This document shows positions 1 to 6,643 of a DNA stretch of 8,783 nucleotides, piece after piece. Where the stretch lies: contig CAUHFD010000116.1 of the NCBI GenBank assembly GCA_959605275.1, forward strand, positions 1 to 8,783. Direction: 5' to 3'. A program made the position numbers and the translations under genes. The stretch's first letter is position 1. Every line of letters begins with the position of its first letter. Below the pieces are notes generated by a model. That model ran no database searches. It was not told the origin of the DNA and saw nothing but the letters and a program-made list of their open reading frames with translations. This stretch comes from an uncultured Eubacteriales bacterium. GTDB taxonomy: Bacteria; Bacillota; Clostridia; Oscillospirales; Ruminococcaceae.

Positions 1-1712
1 TTGGCTTCCGGCGTTTAAGCATTATTGACTTAGACGGCGGAGGACAGCCGATATATAACGAGGACAAAACCAAGGTACTGGTCTATAACGGTGAAATTTA
101 CAATTATCAGGAGCTTCGGGAGGACTTAATTGCAAAGGGTCACTTGTTTTCCACTAAAACCGATTCCGAGGTCCTGCTGCACGGGTATGAGGAATACGGT
201 CAGGAATTCCTGCAAAAGCTGCGCGGTATGTATGCTTTTGTCATCTGGGATATAGTTGAGAAAAAAGCCTTCGGTGCACGGGATATTTTCGGCATCAAAC
301 CCTTTTACTATTATAAAAAGGACGATTTGTTCCTGTTCGGCTCTGAAATCAAGAGCTTTTTGGCGCATCCCGGTTTCCAAAAAGCCGTGAATGAAAAGCG
401 TTTACCGGAATATCTGTCCTTTGAATATCTTCCCTGTGAAGAAACCATGTTCGAAAACGTATACAAATTGCTGAGCGGACACTGCTTTACTTATCAAAAC
501 GGAGAACTGAAAATAGAGCAATATTATAAAATCGAATACAAAATTGACGATTCCAAGCCGCTGGAATACTGGGTGGATGAAATCACCAAAACTTTTGAAG
601 ATTCTACCCTTGCTCATAAAATCAGCGACGTGGAAGTCGGCTGTTTTCTGTCGAGCGGCGTAGACAGCAGCTATGTTGCAAAGGAAATCAGCAAAAACAA
701 CAAAGTCAAAGCTTTTTCGGTGGGATATGAAGAAGAAAAATACAGCGAGCTTTCTTATGCGGAAGAGTTTGCACAGACGGTGGGACTGGATATTTACACC
801 AAAAAAGTATCGGCAGATGAATTTTTCAATATTGCCCCAACGGTGCAGTATCACTTAGATGAGCCGCTGCCTAATCCTTCAGCACTTCCCCTCTATTTCG
901 TCGCAAACACCGCCGCCAAGCAGGTCAAGGTTGTACTCTCCGGCGAGGGCGCAGATGAACTGTTCGGCGGATACAATTACTATGTAGAGCCGCTGGATTA
1001 TGAAAAATATCAAAAAATTCCTCGTTGTCTGCGCAAAGCGGCAAGCGGCGTTGCCAAGCGATTACCTAATTTTCATGGTAAACGCTTTCTAATTCGAGGC
1101 AGTCAGCCAATTGAGGAGCGTTTTATCCGAAACAACTATGTATTTGGACAGGAAGAACGCAAAAAGGTGCTGAAAAACCCGGAACTTGCCGCCACGCCTA
1201 CCGCGGCAATGACCAAGCCATATTTTGATAAAGCGCAAAACCTGGATGACGTCACAAAAATGCAATATGTGGATATCCACACCTGGATGCTGTTTGATAT
1301 CCTGCTCAAAGCTGACAAAATGAGCATGGCAAACTCACTGGAGCTGCGCGTTCCGTTTTTAGATAAAAAAATGCTGGATATCGCATTGCAGCTTCCGTCG
1401 AAATACCGCGTCACCAAGGAAAGCACCAAGCTCGCTTTGCGGAAAGCCGCAATCCAACAGCTTCCTCCCAAAACCGCAAACAAGAAAAAGCTCGGCTTTC
1501 CGGTGCCGCTAAACGATTGGCTGAAGCAAGATAAATACTATCAACAGGTCAAAACCATGTTCCAAAGCGAAGATGCAAAAAAATTTTTCAATCAAGAATA
1601 CATTCTGCAATTACTGGAAGATCACAAATCCGGAAAAAGTGGTAACATGAAAAAGGTTTGGTCCGTGTATTGCTTTCTGCTGTGGTACAATGAATTTTTC
1701 GTAAAAAGATAA
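1..1712 (+). CDS. asnB: Asparagine synthetase (glutamine-hydrolysing), 5' partial
   Basis: Makes asparagine from aspartate, ATP and glutamine-derived ammonia in the cytosol. The reading frame is open from base 3 (569 whole codons before TAA at 1710-1712), so the gene starts before the window; an internal TTG at 144 is not the start, because the frame upstream of it already reads FRRLSIIDL and NGEIYN (nt 87-104), both hallmarks of the class II glutamine amidotransferase domain. The nucleophile Cys and about 50 N-terminal residues are outside the window. The synthetase domain shows the ATP-pyrophosphatase loop LSSGVDSS (nt 648-671), SGEGADELFGGY (nt 939-974), and DILLKADKMSMA followed by SLELRVPFLD (from nt 1296). 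The visible length fits a complete protein of roughly 620 residues, as in Bacillus-type AsnB/AsnO. The frame is intact to the stop and is followed directly by a terminator, so asnB ends its own unit. Family assignment is very secure; which AsnB paralogue class it belongs to is not. Confidence 0.96.
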   Translation, partial: GFRRLSIIDLDGGGQPIYNEDKTKVLVYNGEIYNYQELREDLIAKGHLFSTKTDSEVLLHGYEEYGQEFLQKLRGMYAFVIWDIVEKKAFGARDIFGIKPFYYYKKDDLFLFGSEIKSFLAHPGFQKAVNEKRLPEYLSFEYLPCEETMFENVYKLLSGHCFTYQNGELKIEQYYKIEYKIDDSKPLEYWVDEITKTFEDSTLAHKISDVEVGCFLSSGVDSSYVAKEISKNNKVKAFSVGYEEEKYSELSYAEEFAQTVGLDIYTKKVSADEFFNIAPTVQYHLDEPLPNPSALPLYFVANTAAKQVKVVLSGEGADELFGGYNYYVEPLDYEKYQKIPRCLRKAASGVAKRLPNFHGKRFLIRGSQPIEERFIRNNYVFGQEERKKVLKNPELAATPTAAMTKPYFDKAQNLDDVTKMQYVDIHTWMLFDILLKADKMSMANSLELRVPFLDKKMLDIALQLPSKYRVTKESTKLALRKAAIQQLPPKTANKKKLGFPVPLNDWLKQDKYYQQVKTMFQSEDAKKFFNQEYILQLLEDHKSGKSGNMKKVWSVYCFLLWYNEFFVKR

Positions 1713-1716
1713 GATA

Positions 1717-1743
1717 AAAACCGGAGGAGCCCCCTCCGGTTTT
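1717..1743 (+). terminator. Intrinsic terminator after asnB
   Basis: A perfect 11-bp stem, AAAACCGGAGG pairing with CCTCCGGTTTT, encloses a 5-nt loop (AGCCC) and begins 5 bases after the asnB stop. The 3' arm ends in a short T-run. The A-run on the 5' side could also give weak termination from the other strand. It separates asnB from the mltG-like gene. Confidence 0.85.
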
Positions 1744-1772
1744 CAAGCATCATTTTTTATAAATCGAAATGG

Positions 1773-1781
1773 TGGTATATT
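1773..1781 (+). promoter_or_regulatory. Possible extended -10 promoter for the mltG-mnmM unit
   Basis: TGGTATATT matches the extended -10 pattern (TGn followed by a TATAAT-like hexamer), about 30 bases upstream of the start codon and downstream of the asnB terminator. The -35 position (around 1753-1758) is only a T-run, so this relies on the TG extension. It is the best candidate in a short gap; a promoter here is expected because the preceding terminator is strong. Confidence 0.4.
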
Positions 1782-1811
1782 CAAGGACACTAATTGCAGA
1801 AAGGAATCATC

Positions 1812-2777
1812 ATGAAAAAATTAGTTCCAATTCTTTTAGCTATCGTTCTGACAATATCGTTTACCGGGTGTACCGATCCGGCATCTTCCTCTTTCTCGGA
1901 TACAAGTACCGATACAAGCAGTTATGCAAACTCGATGATCAGTTCCGAAGATACTTTAACGGAATCGGATATCGCCGGCTCTGAACCAAAGGTGAGTCGA
2001 TCAGCTTCCTCTAAGCTGATATCTTCACGCACGGTGTCTGCGAAAGCACCGGTATTCAGCACTGCTCCACGAAAGGAGATAAGTGTACTGATTCCCCCGG
2101 GATTTACAGTTCGGAAAATTGCCGCCAGAATGGAAGCAAAAGGAGTGTGCAAAGCCGATGAATTCATAAAAGCCGCCAATACCGGCGATTTCAGCGACTA
2201 TTCGGTCACCAACGGCATTACCGATCCGCAAAAGCGCTGTTACCGCCTGGAGGGATATCTGTATCCGGACACCTATACTTTTTATGAAAATTCCGACCCC
2301 GAAGATGTCATCAAAAAGATCCTACAAAACACGCAGAAAAAGCTGATCGGAAAATACAGCCGTTCCGATATGACGTTGGATCAAATCATCACGCTCGCCT
2401 CGCTGATTGAAAAAGAGGGCGGCGGAAACAGCAAAGAAAGCGAAAAAATTTCCTCGGTACTCCACAACCGTTTAAAGCAAGGGAAAGCATTACAATTGGA
2501 CGCGCCCATTTATTACCTGGAAAACGAAATGGGAGACGCCGACACCCAGAAATACAAAATTTGGTATAATACCTATAATAAAAACGGTTATGACTGTCCG
2601 GGGCTTCCCGCCGGTGCAATATGCAGTCCCAGCGCAGCCTCGCTGAAAGCAGCAGCAGATCCCGAAGATACCGATTATCTTTTCTTCGGCAGCGACAAAA
2701 ACAAAAATTACTTTTATGCCGTTACCTACGATGAATTCAAAGAAAAAGGAGCAGAATTGGGAGTGACCGTCAAATAA
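1812..2777 (+). CDS. mltG: MltG/YceG-family endolytic murein transglycosylase, predicted lipoprotein
   Basis: Predicted to cleave nascent peptidoglycan strands outside the membrane and so end glycan elongation, as MltG does in other bacteria. Start chosen at ATG 1812 (321 aa): AGAAAGGA (1798-1805) sits 6 bases upstream and the protein then opens with MKKL, a hydrophobic stretch and a lipobox-like FTGC with Cys20, so it should be a lipid-anchored exported protein. A Ser/Thr-rich linker spans about residues 24-75, then a LysM-like N-domain (IPPGFTVRKIAARMEAKGV, residues 94-112). The YceG signature follows: EGYLYPDTY (147-155), LASLIEKE (195-202, containing the expected catalytic Glu), a NTY segment near 253, and GLPAGAICSP (264-273). 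Family members normally have an N-terminal transmembrane helix and read closer to SDPTVIY and GLPPGPICNPG; here these are LDAPIYY and GLPAGAICSP, so the gene is a divergent member. The stop codon overlaps the next start. Family confident; exact activity inferred. Confidence 0.86.
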   Translation: MKKLVPILLAIVLTISFTGCTDPASSSFSDTSTDTSSYANSMISSEDTLTESDIAGSEPKVSRSASSKLISSRTVSAKAPVFSTAPRKEISVLIPPGFTVRKIAARMEAKGVCKADEFIKAANTGDFSDYSVTNGITDPQKRCYRLEGYLYPDTYTFYENSDPEDVIKKILQNTQKKLIGKYSRSDMTLDQIITLASLIEKEGGGNSKESEKISSVLHNRLKQGKALQLDAPIYYLENEMGDADTQKYKIWYNTYNKNGYDCPGLPAGAICSPSAASLKAAADPEDTDYLFFGSDKNKNYFYAVTYDEFKEKGAELGVTVK

Positions 2778-3343
2778 TGCAAAAATTAAACACGTTATCC
2801 CTTGCGCATCAATTCATCGAATCCCATGTTTCTGACGGCGATCTTTGCATTGATGCAACAGCCGGACGCGGCTACGATACTGCTTTTCTGGCAAAATTAG
2901 TCGGAGAAACCGGAAAAGTGGTTGCCTTTGATATCCAGCAGGAAGCGCTTGACAGCACCGCAGCATTACTTCGTGAACAAGGCTTGGATCGAAACGTCAC
3001 ATTGTATCTCGACAGTCACGCCAATATGGCACAATATGCTGATGCCGGTACAGTTGCCTGCATCACCTTTAATTTCGGCTATCTGCCGGGTGGAGACCAC
3101 CATATCTGCACCCATGCCGAATCCAGCATTGCGGCAATCGAGGCAGGGTTACATCTGCTCAAGGATAACGGCATCATGAGCTTGTGCATTTACTATGGCG
3201 GAGACAGCGGATTTGAGGAGAAAAACGCATTGATAGATTATCTGAAAACGATTGACAATCGCAAATATACCGTATTGATTACCGAATTTGCCAACCGTCC
3301 CAACAATCCGCCGATTCCGGTTTTTATCTACAAGCGGATATAG
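2777..3343 (+). CDS. mnmM: tRNA (mnm5s2U34)-methyltransferase MnmM (YtqB family), class I SAM-dependent
   Basis: 188 aa, matching the usual size (about 190) of the YtqB family, annotated in older databases as a putative rRNA methylase. B. subtilis YtqB has been reported as MnmM, which uses S-adenosylmethionine to methylate the aminomethyl group of nm5(s2)U at wobble position 34 of tRNA. Visible here: the SAM-binding motif I as DATAGRGYDTAFLA (residues 26-39), an acidic residue at the end of beta-2 (VVAFD, about 48-52), the family-typical FNFGYLPGGDHH (98-109), an EE pair at 147-148 and a C-terminal NRPNNPPIPVFIYK segment (173-186). ATG 2777 shares its A with the TAA of mltG (TAATG) and only a weak GGGAG lies upstream, so translation is probably coupled to mltG. 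Family assignment is strong; the tRNA substrate is transferred from the B. subtilis protein and not shown by sequence alone. Confidence 0.88.
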   Translation: MQKLNTLSLAHQFIESHVSDGDLCIDATAGRGYDTAFLAKLVGETGKVVAFDIQQEALDSTAALLREQGLDRNVTLYLDSHANMAQYADAGTVACITFNFGYLPGGDHHICTHAESSIAAIEAGLHLLKDNGIMSLCIYYGGDSGFEEKNALIDYLKTIDNRKYTVLITEFANRPNNPPIPVFIYKRI

Positions 3344-3377
3344 AACGTTTTTTACTATTATCTGGCATTCAAGACTA

Positions 3378-3419
3378 AAAAAACACCCGTGTGTCCAAAA
3401 GGGCACACAGGTGTTTTTT
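3378..3419. terminator. Bidirectional intrinsic terminator between mnmM and leuB
   Basis: A long hairpin lies between the convergent genes: the 5' arm (3378-3396, AAAAAACACC then CGTGTGTCC) pairs with the 3' arm (3401-3419) around an AAAA loop. It is a 19-bp stem with one C-A mismatch and one G-U pair (read on the plus strand). A-run and T-run at the two outer ends give a U-tract on either strand, so it can stop both mnmM transcription rightward and the ilv-leu operon leftward. Confidence 0.88.
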
Positions 3420-3433
3420 CTCTCTGTGAAACA

Positions 3434-4510
3434 TTATATCAAATCTACAATCATCTTACCCATCTGGCTGCAGGAAACCAATGTTTTTCCCTCGCTCATA
3501 ATATCGCCGGTTCGATAACCTTGATTTAGCACGGCATCTACCGCTTTTTCTATTGCCTCGCTTTCCTCTGCCATATCAAAGGAATACTTCAACATCATCG
3601 CCGCGGAGAGAATGGTCGCAATCGGATTGGCTTTATCCTGCCCCGCAATATCCGGAGCAGAGCCGTGAATCGGTTCATACATTCCCCGTGTTCCTTCGCC
3701 GAGCGAGGAAGACGGAATCATGCCGATAGAACCGGTGATCATGCTTGCTTCATCAGACAAAATGTCGCCAAACATATTTTCAGTTACGATCACATCAAAC
3801 TGTCCCGGATTCCGCACCAACTGCATAGCGGTGTTATCTACCAGCATATCGCTGTACTCGACATCAGGATATTCCTTCGCGATCCGGTGCAATACCTCAC
3901 GCCACAAACGGGAGCTTTCCAACACGTTCGCTTTATCCACCGAAGTCACTTTTTTGCGACGTTTTCTCGCCATATCAAAAGCAACCCGCGCGATGCGTTC
4001 CACCTCACTGACACTGTAAATCATGGTGTCATAAGCGGCTTTTTCGCCGTTTTCATTCTGTTCGATAATCACCTTTTTGCCAAAATAAGCGCCGCCGATC
4101 AGCTCTCTGACAATCACCAAATCCAAGCCGTTTCCGACGATCTCATCTTTTAACGGGCAAGCATTTTTCAGCGCGTCAAACAGCTTAGAAGGACGGATAT
4201 TCGCATACAAACCCAACTCATGGCGAATGCCGAGCAGTGCTTTTTCGGGGCGTGTTTCTCCTCCCAGATGATCCCATTTCGGACCGCCGACCGCTCCCAG
4301 CAGCACGCTGTCGCTTTCCATACAGGTATCAATGGTTTCCTGAGGCAACGGCATCCCGGTCGCATCAATAGCACACCCTCCTGCCAGCACCTCTTTATAA
4401 ATAAAAGTATGACCGTATTTTTCTGCAATTTTATCCAATACCTTTAATGCCTCGCCGACAATCTCGGGACCGATTCCGTCGCCCTTGATTACCGCAATTG
4501 TTTTATTCAT
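3434..4510 (-). CDS. leuB: 3-isopropylmalate dehydrogenase
   Basis: Oxidatively decarboxylates 3-isopropylmalate with NAD+ to 2-ketoisocaproate precursor, the third dedicated leucine step. The ATG at 4510 is preferred over an in-frame TTG six bases upstream: AAAGGAA (4521-4527) is 10 bases from the ATG but only 4 from the TTG. The resulting 358 aa is the usual LeuB length. Motifs in order: GDGIGPEI (10-17), LLGAVGGPKW (70-79), GIRHELGLYANIRP with Arg96 and Arg106, VRELIGGAYFG with Arg135 and Tyr142, DKANVLESS (192-200), DMLVDNTAMQLV with Asp225, ENMFGDILSDEAS with Asp249 and Asp253 for the divalent metal, and the NAD-binding EPIHGSAPDIAG (279-290). The Thr usual in RELTGG is Ile138 here. It is the last gene of the ilv-leu operon, 24 bases after leuD, and is followed by the shared terminator. 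Confidence 0.96.
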   Translation of the reverse strand: MNKTIAVIKGDGIGPEIVGEALKVLDKIAEKYGHTFIYKEVLAGGCAIDATGMPLPQETIDTCMESDSVLLGAVGGPKWDHLGGETRPEKALLGIRHELGLYANIRPSKLFDALKNACPLKDEIVGNGLDLVIVRELIGGAYFGKKVIIEQNENGEKAAYDTMIYSVSEVERIARVAFDMARKRRKKVTSVDKANVLESSRLWREVLHRIAKEYPDVEYSDMLVDNTAMQLVRNPGQFDVIVTENMFGDILSDEASMITGSIGMIPSSSLGEGTRGMYEPIHGSAPDIAGQDKANPIATILSAAMMLKYSFDMAEESEAIEKAVDAVLNQGYRTGDIMSEGKTLVSCSQMGKMIVDLI

Positions 4511-4534
4511 ACACAAAAACTTCCTTTCAGCAAA

Positions 4535-5017
4535 TTATCCTTTAATGGAATTCAGTAAACCGTTTTTATTGATGATATCCTTGATAAAATCCGGGAACGG
4601 CTGCGCGGTGTACGATTCTCCACGGGTGACATTTGTGATCACGCCGCTGTCAAAATCAATGTCAACCTCATCGCCGTCGCTGATTTTTTCTGTTGCTTCG
4701 GGACATTCCAAAATCGCCAACCCGATGTTGATGGCGTTGCGATAAAAAATACGGGCAAAGCTCTTTGCAATCACGCAGGAAATCCCGCTGGCTTTAATAG
4801 CAATCGGCGCGTGTTCCCGAGAAGAGCCACAGCCGAAATTATTCTCCGCTACTATAATATCTCCCGGTTTTACCTTGTTGACAAAATCCTTATCAATATC
4901 CTCCATGCAATGCGAGGCAAGCTCATTCCAATCACTGGTATTCAGATGCCTTGCCGGAATGATGACATCGGTATCCACATTATCGCCGTATTTATGTACA
5001 AATCCATGTGCTTTCAT
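4535..5017 (-). CDS. leuD: 3-isopropylmalate dehydratase, small subunit
   Basis: Forms isopropylmalate isomerase with LeuC, which converts 2-isopropylmalate to 3-isopropylmalate through an aconitase-type reaction. The 160-aa length is that of the short archaeal/clostridial LeuD class rather than the roughly 200-aa enterobacterial type. The N-terminus has the swivel-domain motif GDNVDTDVIIPARHL (11-25), and FGCGSSREHAP (61-71) is the substrate-recognition loop diagnostic for the family, followed by IAKSFARIFYRNAINIGL, also typical. ATG 5017 has AAGGAG 8 bases upstream. It begins 18 bases after the leuC stop and ends 24 bases before leuB, consistent with co-transcription and with fixed stoichiometry with LeuC. 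Confidence 0.95.
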   Translation of the reverse strand: MKAHGFVHKYGDNVDTDVIIPARHLNTSDWNELASHCMEDIDKDFVNKVKPGDIIVAENNFGCGSSREHAPIAIKASGISCVIAKSFARIFYRNAINIGLAILECPEATEKISDGDEVDIDFDSGVITNVTRGESYTAQPFPDFIKDIINKNGLLNSIKG

Positions 5018-5035
5018 CGGTCATTCTCCTTCTTT

Positions 5036-6298
5036 CTATTTCAAATCCATCGGACTGCTGATTTTTCCGGTTACCGCACTCGCCGCAGCTACTGCCGGGC
5101 TCGCCAGATATACTTCGGAATCCACATGACCCATACGTCCCACAAAGTTGCGGTTGGTGGTTGCCACCGCACGCTCGCCGGCAGCCAAAATCCCCATGTG
5201 ACCACCCAGGCACGGACCGCAGGTCGGTGTAGAAACAGCACATCCTGCTTCGATAAAGATTTCTAAGTATCCCCGCTTCATAGATTCCATATAAATCTTT
5301 TGGGTAGCAGGAATCACAATTGCTCTGACGTTCTTTGCAATCTTCCGTCCTTTTAAAATCTTGGCAGCAGTTTCCATGTCTTCCAATCTGCCGTTGGTGC
5401 AAGATCCGATGACCACCTGGTCGATCGCGATATCTCCGACTTCGTCAATGGTTTTGGTATTCTCAGGCAGATGCGGGAATGCTACGGTTGATTTGATCTG
5501 ACCTAAATCAATATTGATCACTTTGTCATATTCGGCATCCTCGTCTGCCTCATAAACGGTATACTCCCCGTTCACACGCTCTTTCATATAATTGACAGTG
5601 ACATCATCTACCGCAAAAATGCCGTTTTTAGCACCTGCTTCAATCGCCATATTTGCCATGCACAGCCGGTCATCCATCGTCAAATTTTTGAGTCCGTCGC
5701 CGCTGAATTCCATCGATTGATAAAGCGCGCCGTCTACCCCGATCATTCCGATGATATGCAAAATAACATCTTTGCCGCTCACCCATTCATTTAAACTGCC
5801 GGTAAGATTAAACTTTATAGCTGACGGCACTTTGAACCAGGCTTCGCCGGTTGCCATTCCCGCCGCCATATCGGTAGAACCGACACCGGTCGAAAATGCG
5901 CCAAGCGCACCATAAGTGCATGTGTGGGAATCCGCGCCGATAATCAGCTGTCCGGCACAGACCAGCCCTTTTTCGGGCAATAAGGCATGCTCGATGCCCA
6001 TATCGCCGACATCAAAATAATTCACCACGCCCATATTGGCTGCAAAATCGCGGCACATTTTACATTGCTCGGCTGCTTTGATGTCTTTGTTCGGGGTGAA
6101 GTGATCCATTACCAATGAAATTTTATTCCGGTCAAAAACCTGGTCAAATCCGGCTTTTCGAAACTCCTTGATTGCTACCGGAGAGGTAATGTCATTGCCG
6201 AGAACCATATCCAGCTTTGCCTTAATCAACTGTCCGGCAGTCACCTTTTCCAATCCCGCGTGCGCCGCAAGGATTTTTTGTGTCATTGTCATTCCCAT
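5036..6298 (-). CDS. leuC: 3-isopropylmalate dehydratase, large subunit
   Basis: Catalytic [4Fe-4S] subunit of isopropylmalate isomerase. 420 aa, the short homoaconitase/archaeal-like LeuC class (the enterobacterial form is about 465), matching the short LeuD beside it. The three cluster-binding cysteines are visible as GSCTNGR (Cys300) and TCGPCLGG (Cys360 and Cys363). Other aconitase-family blocks include MDHFTPN (64-70), GADSHTCTYGALGAF (121-135), STGVGSTDMA (136-145) and GRMGHVDSEVYLASPAVAAASAVTG near the C-terminus. ATG 6298 has a perfect AGGAGG (6308-6313) 9 bases upstream, the strongest ribosome binding site of the operon. It lies 33 bases after ilvN, directly following it with no ilvC or leuA in between, which are often found at this point in related operons. 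Substrate could in principle be a related 2-alkylmalate, but the leuB/leuD context argues for leucine. Confidence 0.95.
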   Translation of the reverse strand: MGMTMTQKILAAHAGLEKVTAGQLIKAKLDMVLGNDITSPVAIKEFRKAGFDQVFDRNKISLVMDHFTPNKDIKAAEQCKMCRDFAANMGVVNYFDVGDMGIEHALLPEKGLVCAGQLIIGADSHTCTYGALGAFSTGVGSTDMAAGMATGEAWFKVPSAIKFNLTGSLNEWVSGKDVILHIIGMIGVDGALYQSMEFSGDGLKNLTMDDRLCMANMAIEAGAKNGIFAVDDVTVNYMKERVNGEYTVYEADEDAEYDKVINIDLGQIKSTVAFPHLPENTKTIDEVGDIAIDQVVIGSCTNGRLEDMETAAKILKGRKIAKNVRAIVIPATQKIYMESMKRGYLEIFIEAGCAVSTPTCGPCLGGHMGILAAGERAVATTNRNFVGRMGHVDSEVYLASPAVAAASAVTGKISSPMDLK

Positions 6299-6331
6299 TT
6301 GTATTATCCTCCTACTTTATTCCTATCTGTA

Positions 6332-6619
6332 TTATCTGATAATGTTTTCCCTCGCCTGCTGCATCGCCTGCGCGGCATCCGCGTCCGGTTCGCTGATTTC
6401 AATGACATCTACCAATTTATTTACTTGGTTTTTCACCTGATTGATAATGAAATCATCTCCGGGAACTTCGATAATAATTCTTGAAATTGCCGGATTCTTG
6501 GTCTGTCCGGCATAAATAGATTGAATATTATATCCGCGGCGGCTGAACAAACCGGTGATCCGCTGTAAAACCCCCGATTTATTCCGTACCAATATCGACA
6601 ACATGTGTAAATGTTCCAT
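6332..6619 (-). CDS. ilvN: Acetolactate synthase regulatory (small) subunit, short ACT-only form
   Basis: 95 aa. Binds the large subunit, raises its activity and usually confers feedback inhibition by valine. The whole protein is one ACT domain: LSILVRNKSGVLQRITGLFSRRGYNI covers residues 7-32, with the conserved Asn13, Gly16 and RRGYNI, then a beta strand ISRIIIEV (45-52) and KNQVNKLVDVIEI (63-75). Most Firmicutes IlvH/IlvN proteins are about 160-170 aa with a second ALS_ss_C domain; here the gene stops after ACT, resembling the size of E. coli IlvN. No second domain could be hidden by a frameshift because only 33 bases separate its stop from leuC. ATG 6619 has AGAAAGGA about 9 bases upstream, and the gap from ilvB is 24 bases. 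Identity is secure from motif plus position. Confidence 0.93.
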   Translation of the reverse strand: MEHLHMLSILVRNKSGVLQRITGLFSRRGYNIQSIYAGQTKNPAISRIIIEVPGDDFIINQVKNQVNKLVDVIEISEPDADAAQAMQQARENIIR

Positions 6620-6643
6620 TTTATTTGATCCTTTCTGCTGATG

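Noticed and set aside
144..146. TTG at 144 as the asnB start
   Set aside because: The same frame is open upstream to base 3 and encodes conserved amidotransferase motifs (RRLSIIDL, NGEIYN), so the gene starts outside the window.
402..854. Minus-strand open frame of 150 codons inside asnB
   Set aside because: It is antisense to well-conserved AsnB coding sequence, has no ribosome binding site or recognisable motif, and shows the low-complexity Phe/Ile/His composition of a shadow frame.
1794..1796. TTG at 1794 as the mltG start
   Set aside because: It would precede the Shine-Dalgarno sequence AGAAAGGA and disrupt the signal peptide; ATG 1812 has ideal spacing.
3665..4153. Plus-strand open frame of 162 codons opposite leuB
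   Set aside because: It is fully antisense to conserved LeuB motifs and has no supporting start signals; a shadow frame.
6299..6340. Frameshift truncating ilvN
   Set aside because: Only 33 bases separate the ilvN stop from leuC and they hold the leuC ribosome binding site, leaving no remnant of a second domain.
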